The notes beneath the pieces were generated by a model that did no database searches, had not been told where the DNA came from, and worked only from the letters and a program-made list of their open reading frames with translations. Made by a program: the position numbers and the translations under genes. Shown piece by piece: positions 30,784 to 40,908 of a DNA stretch of 50,858 bases. The stretch covers positions 1 to 50,858 of the IMG/VR virus record IMGVR_UViG_3300028392_001917, one strand, 5' to 3'. Numbering within the stretch: position 1 is the first letter of the stretch; each line of letters opens with the position of its first letter. This stretch comes from a virus.

Positions 30784-30812
30784 AGTATATATGTTGATAA
30801 TGATAAAGTCAA
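30784..30812 (-). promoter_or_regulatory. Sigma70 promoter for coiled-coil protein and glutaredoxin
   Basis: TTGACT, 17-base spacer, TATACT on the minus strand. Confidence 0.72.
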
Positions 30813-30820
30813 CATAAATA
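30813..30820 (+). promoter_or_regulatory. Late-promoter-like box CATAAATA for the GIY-YIG gene
   Basis: Seven of eight bases of TATAAATA on the + strand, 62 bases before the GIY-YIG ATG. An AGGA site precedes the start. Confidence 0.5.
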
Positions 30821-30882
30821 AAAGTGTAGTTCGCGATACTGGACATATCCAACTACTCTAACAGTTTATAGGACTATCAGCA

Positions 30883-31581
30883 ATGTATTTACACTTTTAT
30901 GTTTACGCCTACTTAAGAAAAGATGGCACACCTTATTATATAGGTAAGGGCTCTAGAGACAGAGCATTTGTGCAACATAGATCAAACGGTAAAGGAGTAC
31001 ATACTCCAAAAGATAAATTACGCATTGTCTTTTTAGAACAAAATCTTACAGAAGTTGGCGCATTTGCGCTCGAGCGTCGATATATAAAATGGTATGGTCG
31101 ACAGGACATTGGTAAGGGAATTTTAAAAAACAGAACAGATGGTGGCGAGGGTGCAAGCGGAGTTATACAATCATTTCTACAGAAACAGCAATCTATAATT
31201 TTTGGTGCCAAAGCAAAGCAACGGAATATCAATTTAGCAGCAAATGGAGAACACCCTTTTCAAAATCCGTGTTGGATTCCAAAAAAAGAACGATCGGATA
31301 GGTCTAAAAATACTGCTAAGAAACAAAAAGAAAATAATAGACTAGGATTTCAACTTGGCCACGCTTCAACTGCTGGATCAATTGGAGGGAAGATTGGAGG
31401 AGCGATTTCGGGTAAACTTAACAAAGGATCAACTGGGGTAGTTTACAAAGATGGAAATACTAAAAGAATTTCTGCAGACGCATATAATCAATATAAATCA
31501 CTAATGATAAAAAACAAAATTCCCATGTCAGAATGGGAATTTGTTACTGTTAGATCCAAAGAAAGTAAAAATCGATTATAA
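30883..31581 (+). CDS. GIY-YIG homing endonuclease
   Basis: 232 residues. The nuclease core begins [20 protein letters not shown] (GIY-YIG motif as VYAY...YYIGKG), with a catalytic Arg region and [12 protein letters not shown]. The C-terminal part has NUMOD-like DNA-binding segments ([10 protein letters not shown] and [14 protein letters not shown]). Free-standing, inserted between the glutaredoxin and nrdB genes on the opposite strand; its end overlaps nrdB by six bases. T4-like phages often carry such elements next to nrd genes. Confidence 0.85.
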   Translation: MYLHFYVYAYLRKDGTPYYIGKGSRDRAFVQHRSNGKGVHTPKDKLRIVFLEQNLTEVGAFALERRYIKWYGRQDIGKGILKNRTDGGEGASGVIQSFLQKQQSIIFGAKAKQRNINLAANGEHPFQNPCWIPKKERSDRSKNTAKKQKENNRLGFQLGHASTAGSIGGKIGGAISGKLNKGSTGVVYKDGNTKRISADAYNQYKSLMIKNKIPMSEWEFVTVRSKESKNRL

Positions 31582-32676
31582 TTCTGGAAGCGTATCTAGG
31601 TCTACTTCCGATGACATAGCCCCAATTATGTAATTCGTCGATTCGGTTTCCTGTAGAGCGCTTTGCTTCTTACCAATCGCAGTATGTTTATTAAACCATG
31701 GAATAGGACTGCTACGTGGATGTTCTTCAGCATACTTAATGCCGATATCTTTTAAACGTGTAAATGCTGTATGATCAACAAAGTCTTTTAGAATAGTAGC
31801 ATTAAGTCCAATGACAGGACCTTTCTTAAACAAGTAATCTGCCCAGGCTTTTTCTTCTGCAATTACTTCAAGATACATAGCATATACTTCTTCTTGACAT
31901 TCTTCTTCAAGGGCAACAAAGTCTTCGTCATCTTTGGTAACATTGTTAATTAACCAAGCGGTCCATTCTGTATGTAGGAGTTCGTCTTGGAGGATGAGAC
32001 TGATGATGTTTCCGTTGCCGATGTAGATTTTGTTTTCGACCATTGCCAACGATGTGGCGAATGAGACCATAAAGCGGAGCGCCTCAAGTGCATAGCTTGC
32101 ATGTAATGCCAACCAAATTGCTCGCTTGTGAGTGTGGAGATCAATTTCCTCGCCCAGTTCTTTACGGCAGTTAAGTAAGTGTAGATTTTCATAATGGCGT
32201 CCTATGTTAGCAGCCATTTCAACAATTTCTTTAGTATCGTGGATCTTGTTGAATTCATCCTTGGGCACACTATAGATGTTTCTAATAATGTGACTATATG
32301 ATTTACTGTGTAAGTTTGATTCAAACATCGACCAGATCATTAACAATGCTTCTAGTTCAGGAAGAGAGCATACTGGACTGAACACCTGAAACGGTGCCCT
32401 ACCTTGAATACTGTCTAATGCGGTTTGACGCAATAAATTGCTAGTGAAAATATGTTTAACAGCATCGCTGGCATCTTTGTGATCCATTTTATCTTTAGTA
32501 AGACTAATTTCTTCCGGAACCCAAAAAAATCCTCGCTGAAGTTCTTCATATTTTTGTAATTTATTATATTTAACTTCTTCGTATCTTTGTATGGTCACTG
32601 GACCTGCTGGATCTAAAAACATTTTTCGTTTTAGATAATTTGTTGGGACGTTAAAGTCGTATTGAAATTTACTCAT
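31576..32676 (-). CDS. nrdB: Class I ribonucleotide reductase beta subunit
   Basis: 366 residues. Diiron ligands and context: LDSIQGR (Asp), [17 protein letters not shown] (Glu, His and radical Tyr), ALEALRF (Glu) and [10 protein letters not shown] (Glu, His). The C-terminus [10 protein letters not shown] matches the tail that docks on the alpha subunit. It makes the radical used to reduce ribonucleotides. The first Glu-His pair is spaced E-x-x-x-H rather than the usual E-x-x-H. It follows nrdA closely. Confidence 0.95.
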   Translation of the reverse strand: MSKFQYDFNVPTNYLKRKMFLDPAGPVTIQRYEEVKYNKLQKYEELQRGFFWVPEEISLTKDKMDHKDASDAVKHIFTSNLLRQTALDSIQGRAPFQVFSPVCSLPELEALLMIWSMFESNLHSKSYSHIIRNIYSVPKDEFNKIHDTKEIVEMAANIGRHYENLHLLNCRKELGEEIDLHTHKRAIWLALHASYALEALRFMVSFATSLAMVENKIYIGNGNIISLILQDELLHTEWTAWLINNVTKDDEDFVALEEECQEEVYAMYLEVIAEEKAWADYLFKKGPVIGLNATILKDFVDHTAFTRLKDIGIKYAEEHPRSSPIPWFNKHTAIGKKQSALQETESTNYIIGAMSSEVDLDTLPEL

Positions 32677-32708
32677 TATTTTTCCTTAATTTACAATTAT
32701 TAAACAGG

Positions 32709-35033
32709 CTACAACTTGCAGGCCTCACAGTCCTCATCGTCACTATATATAGTAACAGGTTCTAATGCCACTAATCTATCACTTTGGGTCATTAATACAT
32801 TCTTACTACCCACCTTGTCGATGAGGCTGTAGTAAAGAGTCTTCAGGCCCCATTTGTAGGCCAACATTAAATTTTTAGCAATCAATGTACCAGGCACTTT
32901 TCCATCTTTAAAATGTCTTGGTGAATAGAAAGTATTAGTACTTAGACTTTGGTCAATGTATGCTGCTAATACTGCTGACGTCTTTAAGTAGTCAACACAA
33001 TCAGTTTGTTCCCACATTAGTTGATAACGATTCTTTAGACGTTTGTATTCTGGAACAACTTGTGTAAACGAGCCTGCTTTGCTTTCTTTAACACTGATTA
33101 GTTCCATAGGCATTTCAATACCATTCGTAGAGTTTAGTACAACACTACTTGATTCAACGGGAGCAACTGCCATAAGTGTGGCATTACGTATCCCATACTT
33201 CTTCATACGTTCACGCAATGGTTCCCAATCTATGCTTGGTGTAAAGTCTGTTAATTCATTAACACCATTGGCTCTACGTTCCCAGGGAAATATTCCCTTA
33301 CCATAGTAAGTGTATTGACTACGTCCACATGGGCCGCGATCTTGGGCCAGTTCTACACTTGCTTCGGTAAGGTAATATGCTTGATGTTCCATCCAACGTT
33401 TAACTTCCGCCAATGCTTCGGGTGTTCCATATTTAAAACTCTTACGAGCATGCCAGTAGGCTAAGTTTGTAATGCCAACGCCAAGAGGCTCAAAATCTGT
33501 ATTGGCCAATTTGCTCTGTATACTTAGGAAGTCTTGATAGTTTAATAAGTTACTTAGACTGCGAACTAATACACGGCAAGCCTTTCGCATCTCTTGCGGG
33601 TTCCTGAACGCACCCCAGTTGATTGACCCAAGAGTGCAAAGAGCAATGCGTCCCTCTGGATCTTCAATTCTTTGGAATGGCTTTGTGGGTAAAAGTATTT
33701 CCTGGCATAGATTCGATTGATATATTGGGTCAAGTTGTGTGTCAAACGGACCCTGGTTAATGACGTTGTCGATGTTGACAAGATAGATGCGCCCAGTATC
33801 AGTGCGTTCTTTAAGGATACCATTTTTGAAGATCTCATCAGCAGATACGACCTTCTTTTTAATTGTCGGATGCTTTTCATAGTTTAAGTATAGTTGTTCG
33901 AATTCTTCACTATTACGATAGTAAGCTTCGTAGAGGTCTGGAACTTCTGCAGGATCAAACAATGTCATAGTTTGTCCATTTTTATATCTACGCCAAAACA
34001 TAGCATTAACAACCACGCTATAATCCATTTGACGTACACGGTTTTCTTCTGTGCCTTGATTGTTCTTTAATACAATAAGGTCTTCAAATTGATAATGCCA
34101 AACAGGAAATGTTACTGTACAACTAGCATTACGGATACCACCTTGACTGCAACTGCGTAGATCAGCAAACCATTTCTTTAAGAATGGGATCATACCTGTA
34201 TGTTTGATCTCACCATTGCGAATAGGGGCGCCAAGAGGGCGTATACGTCCAATCTCTAAACCGATGCCAGCACGTTTACTAGCATATTTGGCCATCATCT
34301 CTCCGCTGGCAAATATAGAGTCAAGCGTGTCATCACTGCTAATAAGTACACAGCTAGAAAACTGTTTAGTTGTAGTGCCAAGTCCGGCAAGAACAGGAGT
34401 AGCAAGAGTAAAATGCCCAGCACACGCACATTCATAATATTCTTTAACATATTTTAATCTTGTTTCTTTTGTCTCATTGTGGAATGCTGTGGCTGCTGCT
34501 ATAGCATAGCGTACCTGAGGAGTTTCAAATATTTGTCCTGTAGCACGATTTTGTACTAGATACTTTTCGCATAGCTGTGCAATTGCTGCGTATGTATAGC
34601 TTTCATCTTTGTCGTGGTCAATGAATAGATTAATAATATCCCATTCTTCTTTTGTATACCATTCTAGGAGTTCTCGAGTATACATACCTGCTTCGACATT
34701 CTTCTTTACAATATCGTAGAGTGGTGGTGGGTCGTATTGTCCATATACTTCTTTACGTAGCATACTGACACGTTGTCTGCCTGCTACATATTGATAGTTA
34801 ACATTGTTTATTTCTGGATTTTCAGTTTCGTCAACTAAATCCACCATGGCTTTCAACAGTAGTTCATCTATGGTCTTAGTCGTCATTCCGTCGTGCAATT
34901 CTATCTGAGCTTTAATTTCAATCATACTAGGACTAACGCCATCGATACCTCTACAAGAATATGCTACTTGTCTTTGTATCTTTTCAATGTCCATGTTTAC
35001 ACGATTACCATTACGCTTTACTACTGTTATCAT
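32709..35033 (-). CDS. nrdA: Class I ribonucleotide reductase alpha subunit
   Basis: 774 residues. An N-terminal partial ATP-cone (VVKRNGNRVNMDIEKIQRQV) is followed by the catalytic parts: FSSCVLI (first active-site Cys), QSNLCQEI (thiyl radical Cys and Glu), LCTLGSIN (second Cys) and the C-terminal CEACKL redox pair. It reduces all four ribonucleoside diphosphates for phage DNA synthesis. The leader contains a TAAATATCACCTAA element shared with the methyltransferase gene at 35643. Confidence 0.96.
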   Translation of the reverse strand: MITVVKRNGNRVNMDIEKIQRQVAYSCRGIDGVSPSMIEIKAQIELHDGMTTKTIDELLLKAMVDLVDETENPEINNVNYQYVAGRQRVSMLRKEVYGQYDPPPLYDIVKKNVEAGMYTRELLEWYTKEEWDIINLFIDHDKDESYTYAAIAQLCEKYLVQNRATGQIFETPQVRYAIAAATAFHNETKETRLKYVKEYYECACAGHFTLATPVLAGLGTTTKQFSSCVLISSDDTLDSIFASGEMMAKYASKRAGIGLEIGRIRPLGAPIRNGEIKHTGMIPFLKKWFADLRSCSQGGIRNASCTVTFPVWHYQFEDLIVLKNNQGTEENRVRQMDYSVVVNAMFWRRYKNGQTMTLFDPAEVPDLYEAYYRNSEEFEQLYLNYEKHPTIKKKVVSADEIFKNGILKERTDTGRIYLVNIDNVINQGPFDTQLDPIYQSNLCQEILLPTKPFQRIEDPEGRIALCTLGSINWGAFRNPQEMRKACRVLVRSLSNLLNYQDFLSIQSKLANTDFEPLGVGITNLAYWHARKSFKYGTPEALAEVKRWMEHQAYYLTEASVELAQDRGPCGRSQYTYYGKGIFPWERRANGVNELTDFTPSIDWEPLRERMKKYGIRNATLMAVAPVESSSVVLNSTNGIEMPMELISVKESKAGSFTQVVPEYKRLKNRYQLMWEQTDCVDYLKTSAVLAAYIDQSLSTNTFYSPRHFKDGKVPGTLIAKNLMLAYKWGLKTLYYSLIDKVGSKNVLMTQSDRLVALEPVTIYSDDEDCEACKL

Positions 35034-35094
35034 TCTTTTACCTTTTTATGTTTTAGGTGATATTTAGTCCACAATTTAAAATTCTAGTTTCAAA

Positions 35095-35643
35095 TTAAGG
35101 TTTAGACCACCACCAAGCAATTTCGCAAATAGCGCCCGGGCATAATTCTTTAACAGATCGTGCAACACCTTCGTAGGGAAAGTCGTCACCGGCCAATACT
35201 CCACCTGATCTTACTTTTGGCATCCATGCTAGAATATCTGCTTTAATATCTTCGTAATGATGAGAGCCATCTATACATACAAAATCTAAACTATTATCTT
35301 CGTAGAGTTTTGCCGCTTCGATGCTAGGTAATTGAATAGCATTAAATGCTCCAGATACTGGCTCAAGATTTTTCATAAATTCTTTGTAGAGTGCATTATC
35401 TGGATAATGATCAGGGCTGTTATCTGGAGCATATTCAGGCCATAAATCTACGCAATCAAATTTAATATTTTTTCCGCTATTGATAATTTCTACACACATA
35501 GCTGCTGAACTAGCGCCTTTCCAAGATCCAATTTCAACAAAGTGAGAATTATTATCAGCAGCCAATACTGCCTGTTGATATAACCACGGTAATTGATTGG
35601 GCCATCCTTGGATAGTATGATAGAAATGATTGATTTTTTGCAT
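35095..35643 (-). CDS. Class I SAM-dependent methyltransferase
   Basis: 182 residues. FVEIGSWKGASSAAMCVEI is the AdoMet-binding glycine loop, followed by FDCVDLWPEY, DFVCIDGSHHYEDI and RSGGVLAGDDF, the pattern of the small Methyltransf_24 class. Substrate unknown, possibly a sugar or glycan given the glycosyltransferases nearby in the phage. Confidence 0.8.
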   Translation of the reverse strand: MQKINHFYHTIQGWPNQLPWLYQQAVLAADNNSHFVEIGSWKGASSAAMCVEIINSGKNIKFDCVDLWPEYAPDNSPDHYPDNALYKEFMKNLEPVSGAFNAIQLPSIEAAKLYEDNSLDFVCIDGSHHYEDIKADILAWMPKVRSGGVLAGDDFPYEGVARSVKELCPGAICEIAWWWSKP

Positions 35644-35690
35644 ATTGTTTATTCCTTATTAATATAATGCTATTATGTCTTAGGTGATAT

Positions 35691-36125
35691 TTACCTAGGG
35701 CTTGTAACCTCAATTAAATTTTCAAGTTTAAACTTATTTTCTAATTTATTAACAGAAACAGGGCCGGTGTCGTCGTAATTAAGCACCCACGCATCATCGA
35801 TGCATAGTACATTATACTCTTTTGTGCGGTTAGAGTCAACGAGAGTTCTAAGTTCTATCTTGGTATTTTTATATTTTTTTGTCAATTTCAAAGTCCACCC
35901 CATCATTAATGTTTTGGTAAAATCATCGTACTTGTTTGTTTCGATAATTTCCCAAGGTGTGGGCCAGCTTTTTTGGTGATAGGGATCAATATTCCTATTA
36001 TGTGGAATGAACGGAGCGGATTGCCAGAAATCACAAACTGCTTGTAAAGGGTCAGGAGTCTGATCTAATTCTTTCCTATGTTCAATCCACTCTGTTAGTC
36101 TTGCATCAACAGGTTGGTTAAACAT
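35691..36125 (-). CDS. Conserved T4-like phage protein
   Basis: 144 residues. The block SWPTPWEIIETNKYDDFTKT, then LMMGWTLKLT, is a conserved pattern I associate with marine T4-like phages; function unknown to me. It lies directly below the tail-spike gene and may be a tail assembly factor. A GGTAAATA box covers its stop region and may serve the next gene. Confidence 0.6.
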   Translation of the reverse strand: MFNQPVDARLTEWIEHRKELDQTPDPLQAVCDFWQSAPFIPHNRNIDPYHQKSWPTPWEIIETNKYDDFTKTLMMGWTLKLTKKYKNTKIELRTLVDSNRTKEYNVLCIDDAWVLNYDDTGPVSVNKLENKFKLENLIEVTSPR

Positions 36126-36127
36126 AA

Positions 36128-37852
36128 TTAGACCATTAGGTTAGTTTGGTATTCTAGGGTTATCGGATCAGTTGAATAATCATTTAATGTAAACACATTA
36201 ATTTCAAAATAAGCATAAGCGGCATCAACTGTCATTGTCCAATTTATATCTGCATCACCGTTGTTATATGTATACGCATCACCGATAGTTTCAATATTGG
36301 TAGGATTCTGACCAGGCTGTACGTATACATCAAGTTTTCCTATTCTATCAATTGTATAATTTCCAGGAACACCTTGTGTCATATTATATTCAATGGATAA
36401 ATGTTGAGCAAGACCGGTTATAGGTAAACGTAATACAGGAATGTTGCCACTAACTGTATTAATTAAAACGGTATTAACACCAGGGTTATTAATTGTTGCT
36501 CTGCCTTGAACAAGTGGATGATAATAAATGGCAGCACCAAAGTTTTGATTTTGATATTCTTGTCTATCAAACCAATCATTGACAGTTAAATTACCATCAG
36601 TTAGATATGTAATCACAGCGGTACCGGTTGTACTGTCTCTATTCCATTGTGTATTTCCAACATGATAGAAACGGTTGTTCATACTGACATGATCAGTTTC
36701 TAATCCAACAACTCCGCTAACTCCAACATAGATTGCCTGCTCTTCAATTTTCATAAATCTATTATTTAAAATTCGAGCACCACGTGGCCCTGTATTTGCT
36801 GCTGGATCTACAGGGTCATTAAATGTAATACCTCTTATAGAATTATAAAACTGACAATTTTGAATTACAGGATTAACAATATCGTAATTTGATCTAATAC
36901 AATAATATAATCCGTCAAATTCACAATTGTCAACTAATAAATTATTCGATGATACTGTTAAATTTTCCGAACTTGGATATCCTCTAAGTTGTATTCCAGA
37001 ATGTCCACCGTTAACATTATCTATGGTATCACCGATGACATGATTACCTGCAAATCTAACATCTCTAAAAATAGCATTTTCGGCGCAATCTAAACTCACT
37101 AAAGGGCGACATCCTGATACACCACTTAATAATGGATCATATTGTATGGTAAGACCTTCTATGTGAATGTAGTTAGGTTGAGCACGGCCTGATGATATAG
37201 TTCCTGTGTCAAATATTACATTACTTCCATTTATATCATTGATGTCAGCATCTCTGGTTAATATAGCATGGCTATCATTTAATGCAATTAAATTAATAAT
37301 AGTTTTTCCAATTCCTTCTCCAACAATAGTTGTATATGCTGGTAAAAGTAAAGGTTGATCTATATTGTAAACACCTGCTGGAAAATATAAAACTTTGGCA
37401 CTATGCTTTCCATAAACAGAGCCATCCTTTAAAGGATCAAGAAACAATTTGTCAATGGCATTTTGTATTGTTAATACTTCATTAGCATTGCCTCCCTCAC
37501 CTACAACACCAAAATCTTTGATATTAACAAAATCATCGAGCTTTTTATTGATATCTCTTATAACCGCAAGACCTGTATCAATATTAGCAGTGATGGGTGG
37601 ATCTGTATCTGCACGATAGGTGTAGTCAGCAACTGCTGGAGAATTGAATATATTTTCTGTGGGTAGAAGATCGTTCTCTGTTAGAATTCTAACATTGGCA
37701 TCTCTTGCACCACCGTCATCTCTGCGTAGACCAATGTATAGATGTTCAGTGTCAGCTGCCCAACCAAATTCTCCACCTGCAAGTGTAGGTATACCTGTTT
37801 GATTTTCTTGTCCTCTTCGGACTTGTATTCTGCTGATTTCCACTACGGCCAT
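36128..37852 (-). CDS. Tail spike with right-handed beta-helix (pectate lyase-like)
   Basis: 574 residues. The N-terminal 60 residues (ISRIQVRRGQENQTGIPTLA and FGWAADTEHLYIG) are the attachment domain found on phage tail fibres and spikes. KDFGVVGEGGNANEVLTIQN and VLYFPAGVYNIDQPLLLPAY begin a pectate-lyase-3-type beta-helix with many Asn-rich turns (about 110-430). The C-terminus is beta-rich. It probably binds or cuts host surface polysaccharide. A GATAAATA late box and GAGGG site precede the ATG. Confidence 0.8.
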   Translation of the reverse strand: MAVVEISRIQVRRGQENQTGIPTLAGGEFGWAADTEHLYIGLRRDDGGARDANVRILTENDLLPTENIFNSPAVADYTYRADTDPPITANIDTGLAVIRDINKKLDDFVNIKDFGVVGEGGNANEVLTIQNAIDKLFLDPLKDGSVYGKHSAKVLYFPAGVYNIDQPLLLPAYTTIVGEGIGKTIINLIALNDSHAILTRDADINDINGSNVIFDTGTISSGRAQPNYIHIEGLTIQYDPLLSGVSGCRPLVSLDCAENAIFRDVRFAGNHVIGDTIDNVNGGHSGIQLRGYPSSENLTVSSNNLLVDNCEFDGLYYCIRSNYDIVNPVIQNCQFYNSIRGITFNDPVDPAANTGPRGARILNNRFMKIEEQAIYVGVSGVVGLETDHVSMNNRFYHVGNTQWNRDSTTGTAVITYLTDGNLTVNDWFDRQEYQNQNFGAAIYYHPLVQGRATINNPGVNTVLINTVSGNIPVLRLPITGLAQHLSIEYNMTQGVPGNYTIDRIGKLDVYVQPGQNPTNIETIGDAYTYNNGDADINWTMTVDAAYAYFEINVFTLNDYSTDPITLEYQTNLMV

Positions 37853-37891
37853 AATAATATCCCTCGCTATGAGATATTTATCCTGATCAGG

Positions 37892-38593
37892 CTACTTAGT
37901 TAGGGCGTAGTATTCTTCTACTTTGTTTAACCAAGCATCTTGCCACTTGTTAAAGTCTTTAGGTTCTAATGTGAATTGCTGATATTGCAGATCTCTGCTA
38001 CACATAAAGATAACGCCCTTGCGAATAGTGGTGCCATACACTTCATTATGTGCCATTATATACGCCATTAACTGCAAATAATAATCATCAACCCATTCTG
38101 CCTTCTTTGGTTTATTAGTTTGTTTATGATCGCAAACTGCTGGCTCACCTTCGTGTACGCCAATTAAGTCAGTGGTGCCACTGTATAGTCCTGGAAAGTA
38201 AAGACTTTGTTCCATTGCCCAAACTTCACTCATTTTGCTTAGACCATTTTCAATAATGATATCAGCCATTTTGTTAGCTTGTACATGAACTGGATTGCTG
38301 CCCGGTTGACGTTGTTCGCCAATTAAGAAACGTTCCAAATTGGCATGCATGGCTGTACCTACTCCAGCAGCCTCTGTGGTAATTTGCTGTGCCTTGGCAT
38401 GCCCGATACGATCCCTCCATTGATTCAAATGGGTCATATCTTTAGTAGCACCGAGAATAGTAGTTACACTGGGCAACTTCTCACCATCTGGAGTTTGATA
38501 AACTCTTTTACGAGTTAATGGATCATTGATTTGAACACAGTTTTTATATTGGAAACGCTCGATAAATGCAGGAGGAGTATAGGTTGTTGTCAT
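37892..38593 (-). CDS. RecB/Cas4-like PD-(D/E)XK exonuclease
   Basis: 233 residues. GVGTAMHANLERFL (conserved G-x-x-x-H), then YSGTTDLIG (Asp), AVCDHKQTNK (D-x-K) and LQLMAYIMAHN (Q-x-x-x-Y) give the full motif order of the PDDEXK_1 nuclease group. It probably degrades or resects DNA during phage recombination or host DNA breakdown. It reads from its own promoter at 38603-38631 and runs directly into no overlapping gene. Confidence 0.82.
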   Translation of the reverse strand: MTTTYTPPAFIERFQYKNCVQINDPLTRKRVYQTPDGEKLPSVTTILGATKDMTHLNQWRDRIGHAKAQQITTEAAGVGTAMHANLERFLIGEQRQPGSNPVHVQANKMADIIIENGLSKMSEVWAMEQSLYFPGLYSGTTDLIGVHEGEPAVCDHKQTNKPKKAEWVDDYYLQLMAYIMAHNEVYGTTIRKGVIFMCSRDLQYQQFTLEPKDFNKWQDAWLNKVEEYYALTK

Positions 38594-38602
38594 ATAGTGT
38601 TA

Positions 38603-38631
38603 ATTATAACACTACAAGACCTATATAGCAA
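38603..38631 (-). promoter_or_regulatory. Sigma70-like promoter for the exonuclease
   Basis: TTGCTA, 17-base spacer, TATAAT on the minus strand. Its position after the late virion gene cluster suggests that the exonuclease is expressed early. Confidence 0.68.
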
Positions 38632-38988
38632 CTATTTGGTTATAGTTTTGGCATTCTTGGATGCCATAGCGTCAATAGCAGGACTTGCGCCGCCTGCTTG
38701 TTGAGCTTGGTCTTTATTAGGATTTTGTGCTGTGGTTTTAACTATTACAGATCCATCATCTAATACACTGTCAATAACTGCTTTAGCGCCGGGAACTGTT
38801 TCGACCCATTTACGTATTCCGTCTATGGTGCTAATACCTAAATCGAATCGATCTAACAGATTAATCATTGCAGAAAAAGGCACAGTCAAAGACTGGCCTC
38901 TTCCTGCTGATCCTAGTTGATTAGCATTACTTTGTAGAATCCTCAGAACGTCGCTTGCGGATCCAAGATCTACTTCAAATAATTTCAT
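38632..38988 (-). CDS. Hypothetical protein after the core-like protein
   Basis: 118 residues. Mostly alpha/beta (SASDVLRILQSNANQLG) with a low-complexity Gln/Ala/Lys tail. No family recognised. It starts immediately after the stop of the 471-residue gene and is probably co-expressed with it. Confidence 0.58.
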   Translation of the reverse strand: MKLFEVDLGSASDVLRILQSNANQLGSAGRGQSLTVPFSAMINLLDRFDLGISTIDGIRKWVETVPGAKAVIDSVLDDGSVIVKTTAQNPNKDQAQQAGGASPAIDAMASKNAKTITK

Positions 38989-40404
38989 TTACTTTGCCAA
39001 TGAGGACATGATGTTATGTGATTCAGCTAGTTTGCGAGCAAACTTGCTTTCACGCATTTCACGTCCGGTTGTTCCCATACCTGCTGCTGCATCTGCTGCA
39101 CCAAATTCATCACCAGCTGGTTCTGGATTCATCTCGTCAGGTGCGCTCATATCCATACCTGGCTCTGCTGGCATTTCTGGTTCCATACCCATTGCTGCAT
39201 CTGGAGTGGCTTCACCTGCTAGTGTTGCAACTGCTCCACTTACTGCTTCACGTTGTTGAGTTAGTGTCTCAAGTGTGGCGGATAGTGCTGGTCCAACTGC
39301 GGCCTTGAATGCTTCTGCTTCTTGTGCTCCAAAGTCTGCTTTAATTGCATCAGCTAATTCAATCATTGTTTTAGTTTGATATTGACCAACACGTTGCATC
39401 CAACTTGTAAAATCATTAACCATATCACCGGCTGCGGTAATAGCCTTGGCTTTACCTTCTTCATCTTCTTGTAGTAAGAATGCCAGACTTTCATTAACAA
39501 AACGTACATTGTGTTTGAAGTTGCTTTCTTCTAATGTACCAGCCTTGGCCTTGTCAGCACGGATCTTACCTGCTACACGTTCACCAGCTTCTTTACTACC
39601 ATAACGCTTGCCTGCATCTTTGGCAATCTTTTTAAACATCTTACCTGGTTTGCCTTCATCCTTGCCTTCATACATGCCCATGCACTCTTTGCAATCACAA
39701 TCCTTAGGATGCTTACCGCCTTCCTTAACTGGAGTACCTTTTTTATCTTTCAATTTCATTGTATTTGCTGGGCGACGTTCGTCTTCTGGCGGCTTCTTAT
39801 AATCAGATTGATTGCCATAAGATTTGCCTTGAACTCGGGTACTTGGCAAATCAGCCATTTTAACTTCTGCAACTTTCTTTTCTTTTGAAGATTTTGTCAA
39901 ATCGTTTTTACCTTTGCCATCTGCTGCAAAAGCTGGGACACTTTTACCATTGACTTTTTTCATTGGCATTGAGCCTTCTTTAAAATTATCACTAGTTGCT
40001 TTAGCAATGGCTTTCTTTTTAGGAACACCACCAGCTGTCATGCGAGCAACTTGAACATCGTCAAAGTCTTTCTTACCATCACCAGTTAGGTCTTTTTTCT
40101 TACCTTCGCTTAGTTCCATCATTTTGTCACGTAGTTGTTTGATATTTTCGCCTAGCATTTCTTTAATCCTTGTATTAAGCAAGTCCAACATGGCCTTGTC
40201 TTTTTGGTATGTTTCGTTGGTTAGCAAGTCATTGATACCTGCTGAGCCTTCCTGTTGGAAAACACGGGTACGTAATTTATTACGCATGTCTTCTAGTTGT
40301 TCTCTTGAATAGTTTTCCAACTTAACTCGTACACCGAACATTTTGTTCATGTTTTCGTTGAGTTTGGCACTTGTTAGCGGAGAGTTAAAATCACTTGTTT
40401 TCAT
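38989..40404 (-). CDS. Virion core-like T4-family protein with EF-hand-like motif
   Basis: 471 residues. The N-terminus MKTSDFNSPLTSAKLNENMN includes an LxE site (KLNE) and is followed by helical NYSREQLEDMRNKLRTRVFQ. A calcium-binding-like loop, DLTGDGKKDFDDV, lies about residue 107; then Lys/Gly-rich regions with C-D-C-K-E-C and an acidic Met/Pro/Ala-rich tail. This charged, low-complexity composition suits an internal core or scaffold protein. A CTAAATA late box precedes it. Confidence 0.55.
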   Translation of the reverse strand: MKTSDFNSPLTSAKLNENMNKMFGVRVKLENYSREQLEDMRNKLRTRVFQQEGSAGINDLLTNETYQKDKAMLDLLNTRIKEMLGENIKQLRDKMMELSEGKKKDLTGDGKKDFDDVQVARMTAGGVPKKKAIAKATSDNFKEGSMPMKKVNGKSVPAFAADGKGKNDLTKSSKEKKVAEVKMADLPSTRVQGKSYGNQSDYKKPPEDERRPANTMKLKDKKGTPVKEGGKHPKDCDCKECMGMYEGKDEGKPGKMFKKIAKDAGKRYGSKEAGERVAGKIRADKAKAGTLEESNFKHNVRFVNESLAFLLQEDEEGKAKAITAAGDMVNDFTSWMQRVGQYQTKTMIELADAIKADFGAQEAEAFKAAVGPALSATLETLTQQREAVSGAVATLAGEATPDAAMGMEPEMPAEPGMDMSAPDEMNPEPAGDEFGAADAAAGMGTTGREMRESKFARKLAESHNIMSSLAK

Positions 40405-40434
40405 AGTTAATCCCGGAAAGATTGATAATATTAT

Positions 40435-40908
40435 TTAGTTAAATTGCATAAGTTTATTAAAACTTCTCATCACGGTTTTGAGATGTTGTTCCTTCTTATA
40501 CCTATCTATTTTAGCCTTGGTATACATAACATCAGCACGATCTATCATTTTAGTTTTTATATTCTTGTCAGCCAACTTAGTATGTAGTTCTTCATTAAAC
40601 AATGAATATCCATAATTTGTATCAGCATCTACAACTTCATCATCGATGTATTTGCCTAATGCTAGTCTATTAGCTATTACTGCTGCTGTTTGTGGGAGAT
40701 TAATTTTGTCTAGGATTACTTCTTTTTCGAAGTCTAAAATGCAATAAAACCCATCTTTTTTTCGTTTAATTGCATAGTTTCCTACGTTAATGGTGCCATC
40801 TTTGCTTCTAATAGGCATGACTACACCTTGTTGTAATAATTTTGATTTAGCGTCTTTGCTGAGTTTTTCTATTGTTGAATAGACATCATTAGGCAGTTGT
40901 TGTTTCAT
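40435..40908 (-). CDS. Conserved hypothetical protein
   Basis: 157 residues, charged alpha/beta: KDGTINVGNYAIKRKKDGFY then DFEKEVILDKINLPQTAAVI and a basic C-terminal helix (YKKEQHLKTVMRSF). No family recognised. It overlaps the 70-residue gene by 20 bases, in a run of virion-type genes. Confidence 0.6.
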   Translation of the reverse strand: MKQQLPNDVYSTIEKLSKDAKSKLLQQGVVMPIRSKDGTINVGNYAIKRKKDGFYCILDFEKEVILDKINLPQTAAVIANRLALGKYIDDEVVDADTNYGYSLFNEELHTKLADKNIKTKMIDRADVMYTKAKIDRYKKEQHLKTVMRSFNKLMQFN

